From: Propionispora vibrioides
Lineage (GTDB): Bacteria; Bacillota; Negativicutes; Propionisporales; Propionisporaceae
Direction of reading: 5' to 3'
DNA: 64,000 bases
NCBI RefSeq assembly: GCF_900110485.1
Contig: NZ_FODY01000020.1
Location: 23,427 to 87,426 of the forward strand
The notes under the pieces are model-generated. The model saw only the letters and a list, made by a program, of their open reading frames with translations, ran no database searches and had not been told where the DNA came from. Of this stretch, positions 30,997 through 39,894 are shown one piece after another; positions within the stretch are counted from its first letter, which is position 1, and every line of letters starts with the position of its first letter. The position numbers and the translations under genes were made by a program.

Positions 30997-32904
30997 TTGA
31001 AAAGGAAAGGAAAACACAGTAAAGCCGTGCTCTGTGCCTTGCTCAGCAGCGCCGTTCTCTGCCAAATCCCGGGAATATCCTGGGCGGAAGGCGAGGATAA
31101 CCAGTTTGATTTTGATCCCATCGTAGTAACAGCTACCAAGACACCGGTAAAGCTTTCAGAATCTAATGCCAACCTGACGGTGATTACCCGTAAGGATATT
31201 GAAGAACAGCATTACTCTGATTTATCGGAAGCCTTACGGAATGTACCCGGTGTAACCATCAATAATTTCGGTACAGGTATTGGTTATGAAGCGTCGAACA
31301 TGCTGCGAATTAACGGTTCCGATAAAATCGTTGTATTAGTTGACGGTGTCAGAGTGGATGCGGCAGGGGTTAATTTTGCTGCCGCCGCATACGGCAATCT
31401 GGATAATGTGGAAAGAATTGAAATACTAAAAGGAGCCGCCGCCTCTCTATATGGGGCAAATGCCAAAGGCGGGGTTATTCAGATTATTACGCGAAAGGCT
31501 GAGGAAAACAAAAGTACGCTGACCTATACCGGCGGCAGCTATGATAAGGAAAACTATGCTTTCATGAATCAAGGCAAATCAGGCGATTACAGTTGGGTTG
31601 TTACCAGCCAGAAGGATATCATGGGAGATTATAGGGATGCTAACGGCACTACGGTTCCAGAGCACCGTAATGCAGAGACCACAACCTTTAAACTGACTAA
31701 GGCGATTAATGAAAAGTCGGACATAACCTTTGACTATCAGAAGTATCAGTCGGACTATATGTATTCGGGAACGAATTATTATCTAAGCCAGCGTAATCCG
31801 GGGAATATGGATAATTACAATTGGAAATTGATTTATAATAATCAATTAACGGACAATCTAAAAAACCGGCTGACTTTTTATAATGGTGTATATGATAATA
31901 CGTTCCAAACCAATGATCCCTATTGGGGAATGGGTATAGGTACATCCTGGACAAAAGTAAAAACTATGCGGTTGCAGGACGAGTTTACTCAAACCTTTGC
32001 CGACAATCACACCGTTACCGGTGGTTTTGAATATTCACGGGACAAAGTGGTTTCCAGCGGGAATAAAAAGATCAGCAATTCTGCCTACTATGTTCAGGAT
32101 GAGTGGGATTTGGACCGGCGATGGAAGCTGACTTCCGGCATCCGCTATGATGACAGTACGCAATACGGTTCCAATACTTCGCCACACGTCAATATCGGAT
32201 ATAAAGCCAGCGATGAGACAAATTACTATATTTCTTATAATAAATATTTTATTGTGCCGACCCCTTATCAAGTGTTTAATGACACTTACGGCAATTATAA
32301 TTTGAAAGCGGAAAAAGGTGACAATCTGGAACTTGGTGTGAATCATCAATTAAGTGATACGTTGAGCACCGCATTTCATCTATTCAGAAGAGATTCCAGC
32401 AATGCCGTAGGGTTTGACATGAGTTCATATAAGTACGTTAATTTTGATGAAAAAGCTCATGGCTGGGACATTCAGTTAAACAAAAAGTTGACGGAGCAAT
32501 TGAGTACATATATCGGTTATACTCACACTACTATCGATCCTACGGTTGAACGGTCGCAAAATGTAGATGGCTGTATTCCCAAAGGATACTGGAATGTAGG
32601 AGTAGATTATCGTCAGGAAAAATACGATGTTCATTTGCAGGGCCGTGGTGTGTTTGATAAACCAGGTCCGCAAAATAGTGCTGCTTATAGCAACTATTTT
32701 CCTGAAAACACCTATTGGGTATGGGATTTGGCCTTGAACTATAAAATAACCCCCAATACAAAAACCTTTTTGCGGGTTAATAATTTGTTAGATAAGTTCT
32801 ATGCAGAACAGTCCTATGCCAGATCCGACTATGGCGGTAGTCCTGGTGAATGGTATACCAGCCCTGGCCGCAACTATCAACTCGGAGTTCAATATCAATT
32901 CTAA
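30997..32904 (+). CDS. btuB: TonB-dependent outer-membrane receptor, BtuB-like
   Basis: A 635-residue receptor. A signal peptide (MKRKGKHSKAVLCALLSSAVL...WAEG) is followed by the TonB-box-like FDPIVVTATK, a plug domain (DLSEALRNVPGVTINN, DKIVVLVDGVRVD, ERIEILKGAAASLYGA) and a barrel ending GVQYQF. TTG start with a GGGGGG ribosome site six bases upstream. Control by riboswitch 7 and the downstream BtuFCD and TonB genes support corrinoid uptake across the outer membrane. Confidence 0.92.
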   Translation: MKRKGKHSKAVLCALLSSAVLCQIPGISWAEGEDNQFDFDPIVVTATKTPVKLSESNANLTVITRKDIEEQHYSDLSEALRNVPGVTINNFGTGIGYEASNMLRINGSDKIVVLVDGVRVDAAGVNFAAAAYGNLDNVERIEILKGAAASLYGANAKGGVIQIITRKAEENKSTLTYTGGSYDKENYAFMNQGKSGDYSWVVTSQKDIMGDYRDANGTTVPEHRNAETTTFKLTKAINEKSDITFDYQKYQSDYMYSGTNYYLSQRNPGNMDNYNWKLIYNNQLTDNLKNRLTFYNGVYDNTFQTNDPYWGMGIGTSWTKVKTMRLQDEFTQTFADNHTVTGGFEYSRDKVVSSGNKKISNSAYYVQDEWDLDRRWKLTSGIRYDDSTQYGSNTSPHVNIGYKASDETNYYISYNKYFIVPTPYQVFNDTYGNYNLKAEKGDNLELGVNHQLSDTLSTAFHLFRRDSSNAVGFDMSSYKYVNFDEKAHGWDIQLNKKLTEQLSTYIGYTHTTIDPTVERSQNVDGCIPKGYWNVGVDYRQEKYDVHLQGRGVFDKPGPQNSAAYSNYFPENTYWVWDLALNYKITPNTKTFLRVNNLLDKFYAEQSYARSDYGGSPGEWYTSPGRNYQLGVQYQF

Positions 32905-32976
32905 GCAACAGAGGAAAGAGAGAAGATGCCTGATGCCGGGGATCTTCTCTCGTAATTTTATTTTTGTGAGGAAGTC

Positions 32977-33939
32977 ATGCTGCAACTTGTAAACTTATCC
33001 AACTACCAAACTGATTTAGATTTAATCAGCCATAGCGCCACCTGTCTTCGTCTGTTTCTGGAACGGAATCAGCTCGACGGTTTGGAGCTTATGCTCTGCG
33101 ATGCCTGGGACAGCCGTATTCACCGGCCGGAATGGGTTTATGGCGTGCATTTGCGGTTTTGGCCCTATTGGCTGGATTTTTGGCGGGGCGATACGAAGGC
33201 TCTGGCGAAAAGTTTTAAGAATGAGGCAGAAATCAAAGCCTGCTATGGTGGTTTACACCGGGAAGATTGGCTTCAACTGTACCGGGAGAATATCCGCGCC
33301 GCCGGGCAGACTGGTGCCCGGTATGCGGTGTTTCATGTCAGTCATACTGCTCCAAGCGAAGCATTCGACTGGAACTTTCGATATAATGATTGCGAAGTAG
33401 TGGAGGCGGCTCTGGAAGTATTGAATAGTCTGGTCCAAGAAATACCGGAGCATATGACGTTGCTCCTGGAAAATCTTTGGTGGCCGGGAATGACTCTCAC
33501 CAACAGGGATTTGACGGCCCGGCTTTTGGAAGGAATTGCCCATCCCAGAGTGGGCATTATGCTGGATACCGGTCACTTGATGAATACCAATCCGGCATTG
33601 ACAACGGAAGAAGAGGGCGTGGCCTATATTATCGACACAGTAAAGGCACTGGGCAAATATAAAGAACGCATCAAAGGCATTCATCTGCACCGTTCCCTAT
33701 CAGGGGAATATGTAAGGCGAAGCAGGCAAAAGCTAAAGACGGAATATACCATGGCGGAAACTATGAGCCATGTTTTGCGAATTGATGAGCATCTGCCGTT
33801 TAGCAGTCCGGCAGTCCGGCAACTCATTCAATATATACAGCCGGAGTATGTGGTGCATGAATTTATCCAGACTTCGCTGCAAGACTGGAGCGAGAAAATA
33901 ACTCAGCAGCAGCAGGCCTTAGGCGTGTCTTCGAGCTAA
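32977..33939 (+). CDS. TIM-barrel sugar-phosphate isomerase/epimerase-like protein
   Basis: A 320-residue protein of the AP-endonuclease-2/xylose-isomerase-like TIM barrel type: LDGLELMLCDAW, YAVFHVSH, TLLLENLWWPG, RVGIMLDTGHLMNTNP and KGIHLHRSLSGEYV, with the His, Glu, Asp and His residues such enzymes use for metal binding. No specific substrate is evident. It lies between btuB and btuF in the same direction, so a role in handling corrinoids or their precursors is possible. Its last codons (GVSSS and stop) lie within repeat D copy 2. Confidence 0.75.
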   Translation: MLQLVNLSNYQTDLDLISHSATCLRLFLERNQLDGLELMLCDAWDSRIHRPEWVYGVHLRFWPYWLDFWRGDTKALAKSFKNEAEIKACYGGLHREDWLQLYRENIRAAGQTGARYAVFHVSHTAPSEAFDWNFRYNDCEVVEAALEVLNSLVQEIPEHMTLLLENLWWPGMTLTNRDLTARLLEGIAHPRVGIMLDTGHLMNTNPALTTEEEGVAYIIDTVKALGKYKERIKGIHLHRSLSGEYVRRSRQKLKTEYTMAETMSHVLRIDEHLPFSSPAVRQLIQYIQPEYVVHEFIQTSLQDWSEKITQQQQALGVSSS

Positions 33940-34100
33940 CGGAATGATCCATGGCGAGGTTTTTTTGCGCCAGGCGGATTATACCCCAAAGGGGCACGCG
34001 AATTTTTGCAGGAATAGCGGCCCCTATTCCAAAAAAAAATGTAATGAAGTATGGCATAAAAAGCGCCGTCAGGGAGCGTTTTGGATAGTTTGAAGATACG
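33922..34100 (+). repeat. Repeat D copy 2, family A fragment and repeat C copy 1
   Basis: 33922-33951 repeats the D unit of 7977 and overlaps the end of the TIM-barrel gene. GCAGGAATAGCGGCCCC near 34009 is a fragment of the A-family interior. 34040-34100 (ATGTAATGAAGTATGGCATA...GCGTTTTGGATAG) is repeat C, also found at 50241. A mosaic of repeats fills the gap ahead of btuF. Confidence 0.7.
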
Positions 34101-34124
34101 CCTTAGCGTAAGGAGGTAACCTTT

Positions 34125-35084
34125 TTGAAACAAAGATGGCTGAGCGTCTTATTCATATGGATGCTGCTGATGGCGTTGCTGAGCGGCTGCGGCCATGGCG
34201 CCGGGCAACAGCAGCCGGTGGCGGAAGATTATACGGTGACCGACAGTCAGGGGCACCCTCTGCAGTTAACCCATAAACCGCAGCGCATTGTTTCTCTGAC
34301 GCTGGGAACCGACGAAATCATCACCGGACTGGTACCGGCGAACAGGATTGCCGCCCTGACTCATTTAGCGGAGGATGCGAGTATATCGAATATTGTGGAG
34401 CAGGCCGGAACGGTTCCGCATAAAATACGGGCCGAGGCGGAAACGGTGATTGCGCTGAACCCTGATCTGGTTTTGGTGGCCGACTGGCTGCCGGCCGATT
34501 TACCCCAGACGCTGCGTGATGCGGGTATACCTGTATACGTCTATAAAACTCCTCACACGATTAAGGAAGTGGAACAAACCATTACTGTCATCGCTCAGGT
34601 CGTGGGGGAAGCAGAGCAAGGCAGACAACTGGTCCGGACGATGGAGGAAAAACTGGCCGAGGTCCGGCGAAAACTGGACCCTGTACAAGCCGGGCAGGAG
34701 AAAGTCGTTGCCAAGCTGACGGCGGCCGGGGCAACCGGCGGGAAGGACAGTACGTTTGCCGATATCTGTGAGCAGGCCAGAACGGTCAGTGCGGCAGTAA
34801 AAGCCGGGCTTGGACCCTATGATATGATGACCAAGGAGCAACTGGTTGCTTCCCGGCCTGATGTTTTGCTGCTGCCGACCTGGGACTATCAAGGGAAAGC
34901 AAATCAGGAGACTTCGCGGACGGATATCATGAGCGATCCGGGACTGCAGAGTGTTCCTGCCGTACAAACAGACAGGCTGGAAGTCATTCCCGAACGGTAT
35001 CTCAGTTGTACCTCCCAGTATATTGTATTTGGCGTTGAAGGAGTGGCCAAAGCGGCTTATCCGGATTATATGAATACCAAGTGA
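34125..35084 (+). CDS. btuF: Corrinoid/Fe-siderophore-type ABC substrate-binding lipoprotein
   Basis: A 319-residue periplasmic-binding protein with a lipoprotein signal (MALLSGC lipobox). It carries PQRIVSLTLGTDEIITGL, IALNPDLVLVADW and RPDVLLLPTW, typical of the BtuF/FhuD class-III binding fold. TTG start, AAGGAGG eight bases upstream. With the next two genes it makes a BtuFCD-type importer; corrinoid as ligand is inferred from btuB and the cobalamin context. Confidence 0.88.
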   Translation: MKQRWLSVLFIWMLLMALLSGCGHGAGQQQPVAEDYTVTDSQGHPLQLTHKPQRIVSLTLGTDEIITGLVPANRIAALTHLAEDASISNIVEQAGTVPHKIRAEAETVIALNPDLVLVADWLPADLPQTLRDAGIPVYVYKTPHTIKEVEQTITVIAQVVGEAEQGRQLVRTMEEKLAEVRRKLDPVQAGQEKVVAKLTAAGATGGKDSTFADICEQARTVSAAVKAGLGPYDMMTKEQLVASRPDVLLLPTWDYQGKANQETSRTDIMSDPGLQSVPAVQTDRLEVIPERYLSCTSQYIVFGVEGVAKAAYPDYMNTK

Positions 35085-35093
35085 GGCTGATTA

Positions 35094-36143
35094 ATGAACA
35101 TATTACATAAATTAAGAGGCAAGTTCCTGCTTTTTACCGTGCTGTCTGTCGCCTTGCTGAGCACGGTAGGCTGGTCATTGATGACCGGACAGGTGACGGT
35201 GCCGGCCGATAGCGTGCTGGCAATTGCCGGACAGCAACTGGCGCTTCCTGTCGGTCAGGTTGCAATGCCTACGGCGGAACAGACCGCCGTTGTTTGGCAT
35301 ATCCGGCTGCCGCGGGTTCTGGTGGGAATCTTGGCCGGTGCCGCTTTGGCGGTGTCCGGTGCTGTTTTGCAGGGGATCTTTAATAATCCCCTGGCCGATC
35401 CGGGGATTATCGGAGTTTCCAGCGGAGCCGCTCTGGGGGCGGTGAGTGCCATCGCGCTGGGCTTGACTTCGCTAAACATCTTTTACATGCCCGTATGTGC
35501 CTTGCTGGGAGCTCTCCTGGCTGTCGGGCTTATCGTGCTGCTGGCGCTGCGTCAGGGGAAGCTGTCGCCGGCGATGCTGCTCCTGGGTGGGGTGGCGATC
35601 AGTATGCTGCTGGGTGCCGTGACGTCGGCTATATTGACAGTACTCAATGAGCAGCGGGTCAGAGAGTTTTTGTTCTGGCTGGTCGGCGGTCTGGACTACC
35701 GCCGCTGGGAGCATGTTTATATGGCTGCCGGGCCGGTGGTGTTGGGCATTATCGTCCTGTGCTGTATGGCGCGGCAGTTAAACGTTCTGATTCTAGGGGA
35801 ACAGGAAGCCCGTGCGGTGGGAATGCCTGTGGCCAGGCTGCGCCTGACTTTTTTACTGCTGTCTTCGGTGACTACGGCCGCCGCCGTATGTGTAACGGGT
35901 ACGATTGGATTTGTCGGCCTCTTGGTTCCCCATGTGATGCGGCTGTTGGCGGGACCGGAGCATCGTGTGCTTTTGCCGGCCTGTGCACTGGCCGGCGGCT
36001 TGTTTCTTGTGTTTTGTGACACCCTGGGCAGGGTTATTGTGCCAGCATTGGAGATTCGGGTAGGAATCATGACTGCTTTGGTCGGTGCGCCTTATTTTTT
36101 GTATTTGCTGTATAAGGCGCAACAAAAGGGAGGTCTGTCATGA
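35094..36143 (+). CDS. btuC: FecCD/BtuC-type ABC permease
   Basis: A 349-residue multi-helix permease: RLPRVLVGILAGAALAVSGAVLQG, NNPLADPGIIGVSSGAALGA and GTIGFVGLLVPHVMRLL are hallmark motifs of the BtuC/FecCD family. It begins nine bases after btuF and overlaps the ATPase start by four bases, so the three genes are translationally coupled. Confidence 0.92.
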   Translation: MNILHKLRGKFLLFTVLSVALLSTVGWSLMTGQVTVPADSVLAIAGQQLALPVGQVAMPTAEQTAVVWHIRLPRVLVGILAGAALAVSGAVLQGIFNNPLADPGIIGVSSGAALGAVSAIALGLTSLNIFYMPVCALLGALLAVGLIVLLALRQGKLSPAMLLLGGVAISMLLGAVTSAILTVLNEQRVREFLFWLVGGLDYRRWEHVYMAAGPVVLGIIVLCCMARQLNVLILGEQEARAVGMPVARLRLTFLLLSSVTTAAAVCVTGTIGFVGLLVPHVMRLLAGPEHRVLLPACALAGGLFLVFCDTLGRVIVPALEIRVGIMTALVGAPYFLYLLYKAQQKGGLS

Positions 36144-37393
36144 TGCAGGAGTCGGCTACGATCATTGATATCCGTCATATTCAGGTGGGTTACGGTCAAA
36201 AGACGGTAATCGGCGACGTGACGCTTACGGCAGGACCTGGAGAGCTTATTGGCATCCTTGGTCCTAACGGGTCGGGCAAAAGTACGCTATTGAAAAGTTT
36301 ATGTGGTCTGTTGCCCTACAGTAAAGGTGAGGTGCTTTTATTTGGTAGACCGCTGCTGTCGATGAGCGAACGGGATAGAGCGCGCCAGGTGGCTTATATG
36401 CAGCAGGAAGTGCAGGTTTCCTTCGGGATAACGGCGCTGGATGCCGTGCTGACCGGCCGCTACCCTTATCTGCACTGGTGGCAGAATGAAAGCCCGGCCG
36501 ACTACGCGATTGCCCGGCAATATATGTCCTTTGCCGGTGTGGGCGACCTGGCTCAGCGACCATTACATGAGCTGTCGGGGGGAGAACGGCAGCGGGTTAT
36601 GCTGGCGAAAGCACTGGCTCAGGAAACGCCGCTGCTGTTTCTTGACGAACCGACTGCCAGTCTTGACCTTTCTTATCAGGAGGAAATATTCCGTTATTGT
36701 CAGCAAATTTGCCGGGAGGGCAAGACCGTACTTATCGTCGTTCATGACATCCGGCTGGCAGCTAAATTCTGTTCCCGGCTGATTCTGCTGTCGGCAGGCG
36801 GGATATTGTCCGATGGCCCTCCTTCCCAAGTGGTAACACCGGAGCATTTATATCAGGCTTTTGGGCTGCAGTCAGCCGTGTACGAGAACTATATCAGCGG
36901 CCAATTGGATATTCATACCTATGATAGGAGAAGTGCCGGACAACCCGGTAAGGCGATACATGTAATTGGCGGCGGCGGTACGATTGGCACCATTATCCGG
37001 GCGCTAAGGGAAAACGCCTATCCCGTAAGCTGCGGCATACTGCGCCAGGGGGATATGGACACCGCCGTAGCCATGGCCTTTGGTACCGACAATCTGGTAA
37101 GCCAGGCTTTTGGCCCTATCGGGCGGGAACTGGGGGAGCAGAACCGGCAAAAAATAGCCCAGGCCCACTATACCATCCTGGGTAATCTTTATTTTAGTCA
37201 GGAAAACCTGGATAATCTAAAAGCTGCCTTTACGGCCGGCCGGCTGATTATTGTGGAAGACAGCCCGATTAATAGCCGTGACGGCACAGCCGGGGAAGCA
37301 GCCCTATTATACCGCCAATTGACTGCCAGACCGGAGACTACGGTTATGAAGCTGGACGAATTGCTGTTGGCGGTTGAAAAAAGAAGCTTGTAG
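36140..37393 (+). CDS. btuD: BtuD-type ABC ATPase with C-terminal extra domain
   Basis: A 417-residue ATPase. GPNGSGKSTLLKSL (Walker A), LSGGERQRVMLAKAL (signature) and LLFLDEPTASLDL (Walker B) occupy the first ~260 residues. About 150 further residues contain a Rossmann-like AIHVIGGGGTIGTIIRAL and VSCGILRQGDMDTAVAMAFG, so a nucleotide- or ligand-binding regulatory domain is likely. Usual BtuD/FhuC ATPases stop near 260 residues. The stop codon coincides with the edge of repeat B3. Confidence 0.9.
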   Translation: MMQESATIIDIRHIQVGYGQKTVIGDVTLTAGPGELIGILGPNGSGKSTLLKSLCGLLPYSKGEVLLFGRPLLSMSERDRARQVAYMQQEVQVSFGITALDAVLTGRYPYLHWWQNESPADYAIARQYMSFAGVGDLAQRPLHELSGGERQRVMLAKALAQETPLLFLDEPTASLDLSYQEEIFRYCQQICREGKTVLIVVHDIRLAAKFCSRLILLSAGGILSDGPPSQVVTPEHLYQAFGLQSAVYENYISGQLDIHTYDRRSAGQPGKAIHVIGGGGTIGTIIRALRENAYPVSCGILRQGDMDTAVAMAFGTDNLVSQAFGPIGRELGEQNRQKIAQAHYTILGNLYFSQENLDNLKAAFTAGRLIIVEDSPINSRDGTAGEAALLYRQLTARPETTVMKLDELLLAVEKRSL

Positions 37394-37554
37394 TGCTCCG
37401 TCAATTTTGAGAGTGCAAATGAATTTGCGGGGATTTTTTCGTAAGGCAAGGCGGAAGAGGCGCGCCTATCAAACATAGGTAAGCCGATGACAACGAAGCC
37501 TTGCGGAAAAAGACTCGTGAAGACATTGTACTTTCAGAGTTGGTGGAGTACTAG
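37391..37554 (+). repeat. Family B repeat (B3), best-preserved copy
   Basis: It begins TAGTGCTCCGTCAATTTTGA and ends with the inverted counterpart TTTCAGAGTTGGTGGAGTACTAG. Between lie TTTGCGG.GATTTTTTCGTAAGGCAAGGCGG and CCTATC...CATAGGTAAGCCG. The TAG at the left end is also the stop codon of the preceding gene. Confidence 0.85.
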
Positions 37555-37577
37555 TATAAAGAAAGCAGGGACTTATT

Positions 37578-38837
37578 ATGAAAGAAAATCAGAGCGTTCC
37601 CAGGCAGTTGCCGGAAAAGCTGGCCGGTGCCGTCTCTTTTTTTACCGGGTTTACCGACACGGCTGTGCTGGTCAGTGTAGGTCAGGTAGCTAAAGGTATT
37701 TGTTTTATTTACTCAGCACCGGGATGGCACAAAGGGGAACAAGATATTCAAATGGGGCGAAGGAAAGAATTTCTCGCGGTACTGCCGGAAATAAAAGACA
37801 GCAGTCAATACGCCGTGCTTTTAACTGATAAACCGGACGAAGCGTTAGCGGACTATCTTAGCGGAGCAGGCATAAACTGCCCAGGGCTCACTTTGCACCA
37901 GAACTGGCAGGATGGCGATTTTGCCGAAGGGTATTGTACGGCGGCAGCGGCTTATTTTTCTGCCGTTGAGCTGCGGTCGCGCAGTATGGTCATTCCCTGT
38001 TCGCTAAATTTGCTGGGAGTGTCCGACGGGTACTATAACGGGAAAAATGATGTAATCGAGTTAACCCGTATGCTGGAGCTGGCCGGCTATCAAGTGTTGG
38101 CCTGTCCCGGTGCCGGCAGTACGCGGCAGGAAGTTGCCGCTATGACGCAGGCCGAAATGAATTTGGTGGTACATCCCGAATTGGGCTTGGCCTTAGCCAA
38201 ACAATTGCAAACAGAGTATGGCATTCCTTATTTATCGCTGCCGCTCTTGCCCTACGGCGTCGAAGGCTCGCTGGAATGGCTCAGTGCTATTGGCCAGGTT
38301 ATGTGGATGGGTGAGCGAAGTCATCAGGCAGTCCGGGAGGAAGCCAATGCGGTTTGGCGGACCATGTGCCAACGGGTGAAGCGCTGGGAAAAGAATTGGG
38401 GCAGCCTGTATTTTCCGAACGGTCTGATCAGCGCCCCCGGCCTGGTCGGCGGAGCGGTAGCCAGCGCCTTGCGTACCGAATGGTGTACGGTTGGTTCGTT
38501 AATGGTGCTGCAGCAAACAGGCAGGGCTAATGTCTGGAAAACCGCTGAGGAACCTTCGCTGGCTTTTTCCGAAGCCTGGCTGGGTGGTCACCTGGATAGA
38601 CTGGAAAATGGTTTGTTGCTGGCCAGTGGCTATGAAGGCGCTTTGGCGCAGCAGCGCGGCGTCAGCCCGGCCTGCTGCCAAACGATTGCCCGGCCGGTAC
38701 TTGAGGAAGAAGCACTCCGGCAGCCTTTTATGGGACTAAGGGGAGCCGCTTATTGGGTAAAGAATCTTTGGCAGCAATATATGGACAACTGCGGCGGCCG
38801 TTCTTCGACCAGTAAGAAAAAACAATATGTTATGTAG
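37578..38837 (+). CDS. Nitrogenase component 1-like protein (orphan)
   Basis: A 419-residue protein resembling the NifD/NifE/BchN-type nitrogenase component 1 family by overall pattern: GAVSFFTGFTDTAVLVSVGQ, MVIPCSLNLLGVSDGYYNGKNDVIELTRMLELAGYQVLACPGAGSTRQEV and GIPYLSLPLLPYGVEGSLEWL. No NifH-like reductase or second component lies beside it in this window. Its place between btuFCD and exbB in a corrinoid locus suggests a role with tetrapyrroles or their metals, but no substrate can be named. Confidence 0.7.
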   Translation: MKENQSVPRQLPEKLAGAVSFFTGFTDTAVLVSVGQVAKGICFIYSAPGWHKGEQDIQMGRRKEFLAVLPEIKDSSQYAVLLTDKPDEALADYLSGAGINCPGLTLHQNWQDGDFAEGYCTAAAAYFSAVELRSRSMVIPCSLNLLGVSDGYYNGKNDVIELTRMLELAGYQVLACPGAGSTRQEVAAMTQAEMNLVVHPELGLALAKQLQTEYGIPYLSLPLLPYGVEGSLEWLSAIGQVMWMGERSHQAVREEANAVWRTMCQRVKRWEKNWGSLYFPNGLISAPGLVGGAVASALRTEWCTVGSLMVLQQTGRANVWKTAEEPSLAFSEAWLGGHLDRLENGLLLASGYEGALAQQRGVSPACCQTIARPVLEEEALRQPFMGLRGAAYWVKNLWQQYMDNCGGRSSTSKKKQYVM

Positions 38838-38861
38838 TGAATGAAGAAGGGAGAGGGTGTC

Positions 38862-39488
38862 ATGGAATCTATCAGAGAGAGTCTGCTGCTATTTCAGAAA
38901 GGCGGACCGGTTATGTATTTGCTGTTATTGTGCTCTTTGACTGTTATCGGAATCGCTGTGGAGCGATTTTTGTTCTACCGGGCGGTAGCGAATAAGCCGG
39001 AACGGTTTACCCGGGACTTTCAAAGAGTGCTGCAAACGGGCGATGTGAGTGATGCCCTCCGTTTATGCCGGGAAAATGGCGGCTTTGTAGCCCGGCTGGC
39101 CGAAAAAGGATTACAGTGCGAGCAAGGTAAAAGCCGGCATTTGGAAAGCGTTTTGGAAGGAGAGGCTTCCTTGCTGGCCAATCAACTGCGCAAGCATTTG
39201 CGCCATTTGGATACCATTGTGACGATCGCGCCACTATTGGGCTTGCTGGGGACAGTAATCGGCATGATCGGTTCGTTTAGCGTTCTTAACATTAAGGCCG
39301 GGCAGCCGCTGGCCATTACCGGCGGGGTAGGCGAGGCCCTGGTTGCCACGGCTACCGGGCTTTGTGTAGCTACTGTGGCGATGCTGGCTTATAGTTATTT
39401 TAACCACCGCCTGGATGGGATCGCGACGGCCATGGAAGAGGTTTGTCTGCTGGTGCTGGAAAGGAACCGGGATTATGAAGCTTCGTAA
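38862..39488 (+). CDS. exbB: ExbB/TolQ-type proton channel subunit
   Basis: A 208-residue MotA/TolQ/ExbB protein with an N-terminal membrane helix (PVMYLLLLCSLTVIGIAVERFLFY) and a C-terminal pair of helices (APLLGLLGTVIGMIGSF, GGVGEALVATATGLCVATVAMLAYSYFNH). Start 38862 is chosen over an upstream ATG because GGGAGAGG lies just before it. It uses the proton gradient with ExbD to energise TonB. It overlaps exbD by 14 bases. Confidence 0.92.
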   Translation: MESIRESLLLFQKGGPVMYLLLLCSLTVIGIAVERFLFYRAVANKPERFTRDFQRVLQTGDVSDALRLCRENGGFVARLAEKGLQCEQGKSRHLESVLEGEASLLANQLRKHLRHLDTIVTIAPLLGLLGTVIGMIGSFSVLNIKAGQPLAITGGVGEALVATATGLCVATVAMLAYSYFNHRLDGIATAMEEVCLLVLERNRDYEAS

Positions 39489-39894
39489 TCTTCGCAACGA
39501 AAGCCAGCCCAAGTTGATGATTATCCCTATGATCGATATTATCTTTTTTCTTTTGGTGTTTTTTATGATGAGCACCTTATATATGGTCGAACGGCGCAGT
39601 TTGCCTGTCGCTTTGCCGCAGGCGGCAACGGCCGCGGCTGATACCGGCGAGAAGGTGATTGTAACCGTAACTGAAAATGGACAGATTCAGTTTGGTGAAG
39701 AGGTGATCCCGATGGAATTGCTGCAGCGGCGGACAAAACAGGAAATCGTTCGCCGGCAGGGCAATATGGTTATTTTATTGCAGGCTGACCGAAATCTACC
39801 CTATGGCCAAGTGGTCGCTGTTTTGGATATGCTGAAAAGTGCCGGGGCGCAGCGAGTGGTGGTGGCTGTGGAAAAAGCCGGAGCAGGGGGATGA
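39475..39894 (+). CDS. exbD: ExbD/TolR-type subunit
   Basis: A 139-residue ExbD with one membrane helix containing the essential Asp in MIPMIDIIFFLLVFFMMST and a periplasmic domain (QADRNLPYGQVVAVLDMLKSAG). Overlaps both exbB and tonB, so the three are coupled. Confidence 0.93.
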   Translation: MKLRNLRNESQPKLMIIPMIDIIFFLLVFFMMSTLYMVERRSLPVALPQAATAAADTGEKVIVTVTENGQIQFGEEVIPMELLQRRTKQEIVRRQGNMVILLQADRNLPYGQVVAVLDMLKSAGAQRVVVAVEKAGAGG

